Origin: Candidatus Nomurabacteria bacterium | GTDB taxonomy: Bacteria; Patescibacteriota; Minisyncoccia; Phycocordibacterales; UBA9973 | Length of the DNA: 18,299 nucleotides | Direction: 5' to 3' | NCBI GenBank assembly: GCA_943356425.1 | Contig: CALRFE010000006.1 | Coordinates: 1-18,299 of the forward strand | Shown: in pieces, positions 13,309 to 18,299 of the stretch | How the letters are laid out: the number at the start of each line of letters is the position of its first letter | Numbering within the stretch: position 1 is the first letter of the stretch | Made by a program: the position numbers and the translations under genes | The notes under the pieces: model-generated | Seen by the model: only the letters and a program-made list of their open reading frames with translations | The model's database searches: none | Told to the model about the DNA's origin: nothing

Positions 13309-15048
13309 ATGCAAAACGAGACAAAAAATTGCCAGAATTGTAAAAAAGATTTCGTTATAGAAACGGAAGATTTTGCGTTTTATGAAAAAATTAAGGTCCC
13401 ACCGCCAACATTTTGTCCGGAATGCCGGGCTATTCGTCGTATGTGCTGGAGAAATGAAAGATCCTTATTTAAAAGAGCATGCGCTCATACCGGCAAGCAA
13501 GTGATAACTATGTTTCACCCCCAAACAGATGTGGTCATCTATGATAGGGACATTTGGTGGAGTGATCAATGGGATCCAACTGACTTTGGTATGGAATACG
13601 ATTTCTCCCGCCCATTTTTTCATCAATATAAAGAACTACTTGCAAAAGTTCCTCTCGCAAATCTTGGTAATACCAATGTGGTAAATTCTTCCTACGGGAA
13701 TCATAATGCGGATTGCAAAGATTGTTACCTTACATATGCTTCGTGGAAGAACGAACGTGTTTCGTATTCCCGTGGAGCGGTGGATGTGAAAGATTCACTC
13801 GATCTTTATACGGTAGAAAAATCGGAATTCTGTTATGACGATGCAATATGCACTAAATGCTATAAAGTGAATCATTCATATAATACCGACGAATCCACCA
13901 ACGCTGATTTTTTATGGCATTGCAAAAATGTGCAAGATTCTGTCGGTTGCATGAATTTAAGAAATCAGAACCATGCGATTTTCAATAAAATATATGCGAA
14001 AGAAGAATATCAAAAATTAAAGAAAGAAATTGACTTAGGTAGTTACGCAAAATTTGTGGAATTCGAGAAGAAGTTCAACACATTTCGTCTGGGTTTTCCT
14101 TATAAATATGGGAACATTGGACTTTCACATAATGTTACCGGAGACAATATAGGGTTATCAAAAAATGTTAAGTATGGTTTTGATATTTATGGCGAAGTTG
14201 AAGATTCAAAATATATTACTCATGCGATTGGTTTGAAAGAGGGATATGACGGGTATGGATTTGGCGCGGGCTCTGCGCTTATGTATGAAGGAGTCGATTC
14301 GGGAATAAAGGCATCGAATCAATATTTTGCCGTGCTCACACATGGTTGTTATAACACAGCATATACTTATATGTGCTATAACTCAAAAAACCTTTTTGGA
14401 TGTATCGGTATAAAAAAAGGAGAATATTGTATCTTGAACAAAAGATATTCCAAAGAGGATTATGAGAAACTTGTGCCTAAAATAATAGAACAGATGCATA
14501 CGATGCCCTATGTTGACGCAAGAGGTGTGACCTATGGATATGGAGAATTTTTTCCGGCTGAGCTATCTCCATTCGCATATAATGAAACGATCGCGCAAGA
14601 ATATTATCCGAAAGCACAAAATGAGATACTCAGAGAAGGTTTTTTCTATCGTAAAGGCGAAGATAGGAATTATACGTTGACTATGTTATCTACCCAACTC
14701 CCTGATCACATACAGGATGCTACTGATGATATTCTAGAAGAGATTATCAGTTGTCCAAGTGATGGGAATGAGCTCACGCAATGCACAAAAGCATATCGAA
14801 TAACAAATGAGGAATTACTTTTTTTGAGACGAAATAATATACCCTTGCCAAGATATTGTCCGAATTGTCGTCATCATGCTCGTCTTAGCAAACGCAATCC
14901 GCTCAAATTGTGGCATCGTTCTTGTATGTGCGAAAATAAAAATCACAAACATGCTGGTACATGTACAAATGAATTTGAAACCTCATATGCGCCGGACCGA
15001 CCTGAGACCATCTATTGCGAATCTTGTTACCAACAAGAAGTTCTGTAA
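13309..15048 (+). CDS. CPR zinc-ribbon/beta-helix-like protein, paralogue 3
   Basis: The frame is open from 13048, but the first 87 codons overlap paralogue 2. The ATG at 13309 begins MQNETKNCQNCKKDF, matching the start of paralogue 1, giving 579 aa. The N-terminal module has C8/C11 with C36/C39, then CAH (58-60) and the family-typical WWSDQWDP (83-90). The core repeats end NLRNQNHAIFNKIYAKEEY (216-234) and IKKGEYCILNKRYSKEDY (368-385). A linker FFPAELSPFAYNETIA (414-429) also occurs, shorter, in paralogue 1 (PPELAPFAYNESIA). The C-terminal module has CPNCR (517-521), an enlarged second finger with CMCENKNHKHAGTC (539-552), and C570/C573. The ending YCESCYQQEVL is nearly identical in all three proteins. 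It is the last gene of the cluster; its stop lies in the terminator stem. Confidence 0.88.
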   Translation: MQNETKNCQNCKKDFVIETEDFAFYEKIKVPPPTFCPECRAIRRMCWRNERSLFKRACAHTGKQVITMFHPQTDVVIYDRDIWWSDQWDPTDFGMEYDFSRPFFHQYKELLAKVPLANLGNTNVVNSSYGNHNADCKDCYLTYASWKNERVSYSRGAVDVKDSLDLYTVEKSEFCYDDAICTKCYKVNHSYNTDESTNADFLWHCKNVQDSVGCMNLRNQNHAIFNKIYAKEEYQKLKKEIDLGSYAKFVEFEKKFNTFRLGFPYKYGNIGLSHNVTGDNIGLSKNVKYGFDIYGEVEDSKYITHAIGLKEGYDGYGFGAGSALMYEGVDSGIKASNQYFAVLTHGCYNTAYTYMCYNSKNLFGCIGIKKGEYCILNKRYSKEDYEKLVPKIIEQMHTMPYVDARGVTYGYGEFFPAELSPFAYNETIAQEYYPKAQNEILREGFFYRKGEDRNYTLTMLSTQLPDHIQDATDDILEEIISCPSDGNELTQCTKAYRITNEELLFLRRNNIPLPRYCPNCRHHARLSKRNPLKLWHRSCMCENKNHKHAGTCTNEFETSYAPDRPETIYCESCYQQEVL

Positions 15049-15090
15049 ATAAAAAAATCGTTACCTTGCGGGTAACGATTTTTTTATTTA
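15046..15090. terminator. 20-bp bidirectional terminator beginning at a stop codon
   Basis: A perfect inverted repeat, arms 15046-15065 and 15071-15090, loop ttgcg, core atcgttacc/ggtaacgat, with A and T tracts outside. The first three bases of the left arm are the TAA of paralogue 3. The stop of the converging 55-aa gene is 5 nt beyond the right arm. Confidence 0.9.
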
Positions 15091-15095
15091 ACTTT

Positions 15096-15263
15096 TCATT
15101 TTCCGGAATCGTAGGATGCTTTGAGTGCTATAGCATCTTCGGGTTCTTCGCAGATCGATCCAACGCTCGGTTCGGCGAGATATTCAAAAATGAGTTTCTG
15201 TGTTTCGAGGTCTTTGTCGCCGAATTCGGCACTGACCGTTTTTTGGAGTAGCTCGGTGCTCAT
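15096..15263 (-). CDS. Small acidic protein (55 aa), unrecognised
   Basis: A short minus-strand frame with ATG at 15261-15263 and TGA at 15096-15098. The product begins MSTELLQKTVSAEFGDKDLE, is acidic and is probably largely helical (KDLETQKLIFEYLAEP), with one Cys. There is no membrane segment. It lies 27 nt downstream of the 178-aa gene on the same strand and ends against the terminator at 15046-15090, so the two form one unit. Its placement, even composition and lack of any competing frame make it credible despite its length. The function is unknown. A toxin-antitoxin pair with its neighbour is conceivable from the sizes and order, but nothing in either sequence supports it. Confidence 0.6.
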   Translation of the reverse strand: MSTELLQKTVSAEFGDKDLETQKLIFEYLAEPSVGSICEEPEDAIALKASYDSGK

Positions 15264-15290
15264 GGTTTATTTTTTAATGAATTTTTTTGT

Positions 15291-15827
15291 TCAACATTCT
15301 AAGCCATTGATGTGCGCTAAATAATCGGGGACGGAATCACCGTATCGTTTTGCTTCAGCTTCGATGAGCGCATATGCTTCACGCAAATACAGGTGCATTT
15401 TTTTCTTTGAGGGAACAGGTTCGGCAATTTTTTTGCGCTTGAGCCCATGTTCATGGATGTAGTTGCTTACACAACCGATAAAAATATTCAACGCAATATT
15501 CCTTGCAGTGCTCTGCCATACATCGAATGCGGCGCACAAGAAAAGCATCTTTTTACCAGAACTTTTTCGTACATCTTTGAACGCAGATGAGTAGTGTTCA
15601 TAATAAGTGAACATATTTTCTACGACCTCTATATCAAGAGGAGAAACAGTGAATTCTCTGTTATCTTTAGGCTTATCATTTCGAAGCCAAGCATTGAATT
15701 GGAGCGCGATATCATGACTTGTGTTGTTGTTAATGAAAACCTCGTGAAGGTCTTTGAATTCGTAATACAGGGTATTCACTGAAATCGCCGCGGTGGCTAT
15801 CTCAGAAGGGAGAAAGTATCTGTTCAT
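15291..15827 (-). CDS. Hypothetical helical protein (178 aa), unrecognised
   Basis: A soluble protein with predominantly helical character, no signal peptide, and no metal or nucleotide motif that I can name. A moderately hydrophobic central stretch (KKMLFLCAAFDVWQSTARNIALNIFIGCVSNYIHEHGL, about 92-129) looks like buried helices rather than a membrane segment. A Lys-rich patch follows (LKRKKIAEPVPSKKK). The ATG at 15827 lies about 11 nt after the predicted start of a promoter with consensus -35 (TTGACA) and -10 CATAAT. It is divergent from the tRNA-binding protein gene and followed by the 55-aa gene in the same unit. I do not recognise the family. Confidence 0.75.
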   Translation of the reverse strand: MNRYFLPSEIATAAISVNTLYYEFKDLHEVFINNNTSHDIALQFNAWLRNDKPKDNREFTVSPLDIEVVENMFTYYEHYSSAFKDVRKSSGKKMLFLCAAFDVWQSTARNIALNIFIGCVSNYIHEHGLKRKKIAEPVPSKKKMHLYLREAYALIEAEAKRYGDSVPDYLAHINGLEC

Positions 15828-15844
15828 GAGAATGATTTTTCTAA

Positions 15845-15873
15845 ATTATGCCGAGAAAGCAATATATTGTCAA
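15845..15873 (-). promoter_or_regulatory. Promoter for the 15291-15827 gene
   Basis: On the minus strand TTGACA (15868-15873), 17 nt, CATAAT (15845-15850): a near-consensus sigma70 promoter with a short leader. Confidence 0.75.
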
Positions 15874-15897
15874 GCACCTTTTTTGAGCTTTCTAATT

Positions 15898-15903
15898 TAT
15901 ACT
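15898..15903 (+). promoter_or_regulatory. -10 hexamer TATACT for the tRNA-binding protein gene
   Basis: TATACT is followed by ggaccc and the ATG at 15910, a 6-nt gap. No -35 match. Confidence 0.6.
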
Positions 15904-15909
15904 GGACCC

Positions 15910-16275
15910 ATGAGTTATGTATCATTTGATGATTTTAAGAAGATGGATATTCGAGTCGGAACGATCAGAGAGATCGAACCGGTCGAAGGAACAGACAAAC
16001 TGCTCAAATGCCAGGTTGATTTTGGGTTTAAGCCAACTGAAGAAGGTCTTGAGCCAGAGCGTGATATTCGCCAGATCGTTTCAGGTATTCGCGACTATTA
16101 TCCAGAATATGAAAAGCTCATCGGCAAACAAGTGCTCTATATTGTAAATCTTGAACCGCGCACGATCCGCGGTGTGGAATCGCATGGCATGCTTATGGCG
16201 GTTGACGGGATTGATGAGGCTCCAGTTTTTTTAGTTCCCGAAAAAGACGTTAAGTCCGGTAGTAAGATTCGGTAG
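15910..16275 (+). CDS. Stand-alone tRNA-binding (EMAP II/CsaA-like) domain protein
   Basis: The frame is open from 15793, but the family start MSYVSFDDFKKMDIRVGTI is at 15910, right after a TATACT hexamer, giving 121 aa. It is a single OB-fold tRNA-binding domain of the kind found at the C-terminus of methionyl-tRNA synthetase, in CsaA and in EMAP II/Arc1p. Visible signatures are DIRVG (13-17), GTDKLLKCQVDFG (27-39), RQIVSGIRDYY (54-64), VNLEPRTIRGVESHGMLMA (79-97). It could act in trans as a tRNA-affinity domain for MetRS if that enzyme lacks one here; that cannot be judged from the window. The CsaA chaperone role is an alternative. It is followed 36 nt later by the four-helix-bundle gene. 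Confidence 0.9.
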   Translation: MSYVSFDDFKKMDIRVGTIREIEPVEGTDKLLKCQVDFGFKPTEEGLEPERDIRQIVSGIRDYYPEYEKLIGKQVLYIVNLEPRTIRGVESHGMLMAVDGIDEAPVFLVPEKDVKSGSKIR

Positions 16276-16277
16276 GG

Positions 16278-16311
16278 GAAAGTCTAAATTCTAAAAACTA
16301 AAGTCTAAATA
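16278..16311. repeat. CTAAA low-complexity tract, left flank of the four-helix gene
   Basis: A tract of repeated CTAAA units (tctaaa, tctaaaa, actaaa, tctaaa) that abuts the ATG at 16312. Its units recur in inverted orientation immediately after the gene. Confidence 0.65.
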
Positions 16312-16680
16312 ATGCAAAATAAAGAAGTAGGAAAAGTTTTTGATCTGGTTGAACGAACAAGTCTTTTTGGAGAAAAAATAATTACTTTTTCACAAAAAAT
16401 TCCAAAAACTGTTGTAACATTGCCGCTGATCAACCAGCTCGTCAAGGCTGGTACAAGTATCGGTGCTAATTATTGTGAAGCTGATTGTGCTGAATCTCGT
16501 AACGACTACATTCATAAGGTTGGAATATGTAAAAAGGAAGCTCGAGAAACCGAGTACTGGTTAAGGATGATTGCTCTTACGGTAAATAATGAATCTATAA
16601 AAGAGCTATCAAGTGAAGCAAAGCAGTTGAGGTTGATTTTCGTCAGTCTTATTAATAAATCGAAACAAAATCAGAATTAA
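16312..16680 (+). CDS. Four helix bundle protein (S23/bAvd-like family)
   Basis: A 122-aa member of the four-helix-bundle family first seen as a 23S rRNA intervening-sequence protein and related to the Avd accessory protein of diversity-generating retroelements. The signature is clear: LVKAGTSIGANYCEADCAES (43-62), then RNDYIHKVGICKKEARETEYWLRMI (63-87). The fold forms a basic pentamer that binds nucleic acid in characterised members; the cellular role of stand-alone copies is unknown. No reverse transcriptase or template repeat is in the window, so a retroelement link is not supported here. The start codon is directly preceded, and the stop directly followed, by CTAAA-type repeats in opposite orientation, which may mark the gene as a movable insert between the tRNA-binding and DedA genes. 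Confidence 0.93.
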   Translation: MQNKEVGKVFDLVERTSLFGEKIITFSQKIPKTVVTLPLINQLVKAGTSIGANYCEADCAESRNDYIHKVGICKKEARETEYWLRMIALTVNNESIKELSSEAKQLRLIFVSLINKSKQNQN

Positions 16681-16703
16681 TTTAGATTTTAGTCTTTAGA
16701 TTT
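16679..16703. repeat. Inverted CTAAA tract, right flank of the four-helix gene
   Basis: Built of tttaga/tttag units, the reverse complement of the CTAAA units at 16278-16311. It fills the gap between the four-helix stop and the DedA ATG at 16706. Confidence 0.65.
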
Positions 16704-16705
16704 TT

Positions 16706-17299
16706 ATGCAAATCCTGGATCCCATTTTTTTAATACAGACTGTCGGACTTGTGGGTGTAATGGCCATTATTTTCGCTGAGAGCGGATTATTTTTCGGTTT
16801 CTTTTTTCCAGGCGACTCACTGCTTTTTACCGCGGGGCTACTTGCATCGCAGGGATATTTTCATTTCGGCACACTACTCATCGGTTCGATCGTTGCTGCA
16901 ATCTTAGGCGACAGTGTCGGCTATTGGTTCGGTAAAAAGATCGGTCCGCGAATTTTTACACGAGAAGATTCTTTCTTTTTCAAAAAAAGACATGTTGAAC
17001 GGACAAAACTTTTTTATGAACGACATGGCAAAAAAACGATCATTCTTGCGCGCTTCATTCCGATCGTGCGCACGTTTGCGCCGATACTCGCGGGTGTAGG
17101 CGAGATGCAGTACAAAACATTTCTGCCGTACAACATTACCGGTGGAATCCTCTGGGTAATGCTCATGCTCGCATCTGGATTTTTCCTTGGACGGATTATC
17201 CCGGATATCGATCGCTACATTCTGCCGATCATCCTTTGTATCGTCATCGTCTCTGTTGCGGTTCCTGTCATCGTCTCTCGATTTCAAAAAAAATTGTAA
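16706..17299 (+). CDS. DedA family membrane protein
   Basis: A 197-aa inner-membrane protein of the DedA/SNARE-associated (VTT) family; members recycle lipid carriers such as undecaprenyl phosphate or keep membrane homeostasis. Family signatures are the re-entrant loop FFFPGDSLLFTAGL (32-45), GDSVGYWFGKKIG (68-80) and RFIPIVRTFAPILAG (116-130), which holds the conserved Arg/Pro residues needed for transport. C-terminal helices lie at about 146-163 and 170-190, followed by a basic end (RFQKKL). Length is normal. The ATG at 16706 starts the first amphipathic segment. It lies downstream of the four-helix gene with no terminator between, and 24 nt before the PilM-like gene, which has its own -10. 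Confidence 0.95.
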   Translation: MQILDPIFLIQTVGLVGVMAIIFAESGLFFGFFFPGDSLLFTAGLLASQGYFHFGTLLIGSIVAAILGDSVGYWFGKKIGPRIFTREDSFFFKKRHVERTKLFYERHGKKTIILARFIPIVRTFAPILAGVGEMQYKTFLPYNITGGILWVMLMLASGFFLGRIIPDIDRYILPIILCIVIVSVAVPVIVSRFQKKL

Positions 17300-17308
17300 G
17301 AAATTTTT

Positions 17309-17317
17309 TGGTATACT
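17309..17317 (+). promoter_or_regulatory. Extended -10 TGGTATACT for the PilM-like gene
   Basis: TG-g-TATACT is followed by acaaat and the ATG at 17324, a 6-nt gap that predicts a leaderless mRNA. No -35 match; the upstream DNA is AT-rich. Confidence 0.6.
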
Positions 17318-17323
17318 ACAAAT

Positions 17324-18208
17324 ATGTTCACTTCAAAAAAACGGTCGCCCGGTCTCGCACTTTCGGATCACATGGTCAAATATTGCGAACTTGTTTCATC
17401 TGATGATTCATACGAGCTCGGGCGATTTGGCGAGATGGAACTCCCGCACGGTACTATTTCGGGCGGCGTTGTTCGTGATGCGCCGAAGTTGGCAGAAATG
17501 CTCAAAGCATTTGTAAAAAAAGAGAACATCCGCCAAGCGCACGTATCACTGCCCGAGATGTCATCGCCTTCAAAAGAAATCGTAAAAGAGTACGAGATGC
17601 TTTTTAAAAAAGCTGGTATTCGAGCGCTTTCGTTCGAATCTGAAGCGACGTCGATTGCGCGCGCGTTCTGTTCGTATGCGAACAGAAAACTTTCCATGAT
17701 CGTGGATTTCGGAGAAACGCGCACGATCATTCTCTTTGTGGAAAATCATGTCGTACTTGCGCGGGCACTATTGCCGATCGGCGGGTATATTATTACCAAT
17801 GCCATTGAACGAAGAGAACAGATCTCATTTTCAGATGCGAAAAAACTAAAAAATAAAAACGGGCTACGCTCGGCGTATTCTAAAAAACAAACGCTCACTG
17901 ATGTCATCACAGTCACGGCAGTACTTGCTGATATGATCAATAGTGAATATATCCGTTGGCATCTTGTGGTCAAAGAAAAGAAATTATCCTATCCGAATAT
18001 AAAGAATATCATTCTTTCCGGAAGCAATGCCTCGCTTCCTAGTATTGCAGAATATTTGACAACCGCGCTCAAAATTCCGGTCATGCTCGGAAATCCTTGG
18101 GAAGGAATTTTTAATGAAAAAAAATATATTCCACCGATGTATCATAATGATGCACTCGGGTTTGCTTCTGTGATCGGTGTCGCACGGAAGGGGATTGAAG
18201 AAATTTAA
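17324..18208 (+). CDS. pilM: Shortened PilM-like actin-fold protein
   Basis: PilM is the cytoplasmic actin-like ATP-binding component of type IV pilus/type II secretion inner-membrane platforms and binds the N-terminal tail of PilN. Visible parts: phosphate-1 region GLALSDHMVKYCEL (10-23), VSLPE (74-78), the phosphate-2 strand IVDFGETRTIILFV (126-139), and the adenosine strand IILSGSNASLPSIAEYL (229-245) followed by NPWEGI. The phosphate-1 loop has lost the usual DIG. More strikingly, VSLPE runs almost straight into YEMLFKKAGIRALSFESEA (90-108). The 1C/SHS2 subdomain that normally separates them, about 70 residues that form part of the PilN-binding groove, is missing. That explains the 294-aa length, against about 350 in the family. 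No pilN, pilO or pilC is next to it. It ends 5 nt before the convergent tRNA-Arg. Confidence 0.8.
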   Translation: MFTSKKRSPGLALSDHMVKYCELVSSDDSYELGRFGEMELPHGTISGGVVRDAPKLAEMLKAFVKKENIRQAHVSLPEMSSPSKEIVKEYEMLFKKAGIRALSFESEATSIARAFCSYANRKLSMIVDFGETRTIILFVENHVVLARALLPIGGYIITNAIERREQISFSDAKKLKNKNGLRSAYSKKQTLTDVITVTAVLADMINSEYIRWHLVVKEKKLSYPNIKNIILSGSNASLPSIAEYLTTALKIPVMLGNPWEGIFNEKKYIPPMYHNDALGFASVIGVARKGIEEI

Positions 18209-18213
18209 TGTAG

Positions 18214-18285
18214 TGCCCCTGGTAGGAATCGAACCTACATCGACGGCTTAGAAGTCCGCAGTTCTATCCATTGAACTACAAGGGC
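18214..18285 (-). tRNA. tRNA-Arg, anticodon TCT
   Basis: A 72-nt cloverleaf on the minus strand. The acceptor stem is GCCCTTG/CAGGGGC (one G·U), the D stem GTTC/GAAC, the anticodon loop CTTCTAA (TCT, reads AGA/AGG), the variable loop CGAT, the T arm GTAGG-TTCGATT-CCTAC, and the discriminator A. The anticodon stem GCGGA/GCCGT has an A·G mismatch next to the loop (31-39) and a G·U at 27-43. CCA is not encoded. It lies 5 nt from the end of the PilM-like gene, with no terminator between. Confidence 0.95.
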
Positions 18286-18299
18286 ATTTTTATATCTGG

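Noticed and set aside
9794..15048. CaiB/BaiF CoA-transferase identity for the three paralogues
   Set aside because: I recall such labels on relatives, but there is no CoA-transferase fold signature; the sequences are dominated by CxxC zinc pairs and short repeats.
16312..16680. Diversity-generating retroelement, suggested by the Avd-like protein
   Set aside because: No reverse transcriptase, template repeat or variable-repeat target gene is present in the window.

Overview
The window looks like chromosomal DNA of a Candidate Phyla Radiation bacterium (Patescibacteria, most likely a Parcubacteria/Paceibacteria lineage). This placement rests on four things. (1) It holds three tandem copies of a large Cys-rich zinc-ribbon protein that I know mainly from these genomes. 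(2) It holds small membrane proteins of CPR type (two-helix plus PH-like domain; Gly-rich single-helix protein). (3) Genes are tightly packed, often without a Shine-Dalgarno, and the tRNA genes do not encode CCA. (4) TGA is used as a normal stop (for example at 2407-2409 and 2802-2804), so this is genetic code 11, not the code 25 of Gracilibacteria/Absconditabacteria. The placement is inference; no rRNA gene is present.

Layout. 1-173: GC-rich repeat block. 174-990: SpoU/TrmH RNA methylase facing a small membrane protein, with a perfect 19-bp hairpin between them. 1031-2866: three unrecognised polytopic membrane proteins, the first two with near-identical promoters (TTGACA-17-TATTGT), the last two overlapping by ATGA. 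2878-3456: ruvA. 3561-4307: unrecognised 248-aa protein. 4493-4747: rpsT. 4878-5754: thioredoxin-like protein and an exported protein with a peptidoglycan-binding-like C-terminus. 5808-5879: tRNA-Arg(GCG). 6031-7911: membrane-anchored double-AAA+ Clp-like ATPase, facing a PH-like membrane protein across a 31-bp perfect inverted repeat that carries both stop codons. 8600-8684: tRNA-Ser(UGA). 8755-9222: HNH endonuclease, divergent from ruvX (9285-9707). 9794-15048: cluster of three paralogous zinc-ribbon/beta-helix-like proteins. 15096-15827: unrecognised gene pair. 15910-17299: tRNA-binding (EMAP-like) protein, four-helix-bundle protein and DedA protein. 17324-18208: shortened PilM-like protein. 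18214-18285: tRNA-Arg(UCU).

The genes fall into housekeeping information processing (rRNA/tRNA modification, ribosome, Holliday-junction processing), envelope functions (DedA, PilM-like, exported protein, membrane ATPase) and CPR-specific proteins of unknown role. There is no prophage, CRISPR array, insertion sequence or rRNA operon.

The points most worth following up are: (a) the three-gene zinc cluster, in which a zinc module of about 90 residues is duplicated at both ends of a repetitive core; (b) matching leader hairpins with compensatory arm changes before two of these paralogues; (c) eight genes whose -10-like hexamer lies only 6-8 nt before the start codon, which predicts leaderless mRNAs; (d) a Clp-like ATPase with a degenerate first ATPase site and no pore loop in the second; (e) the inverted-repeat terminators that absorb stop codons.
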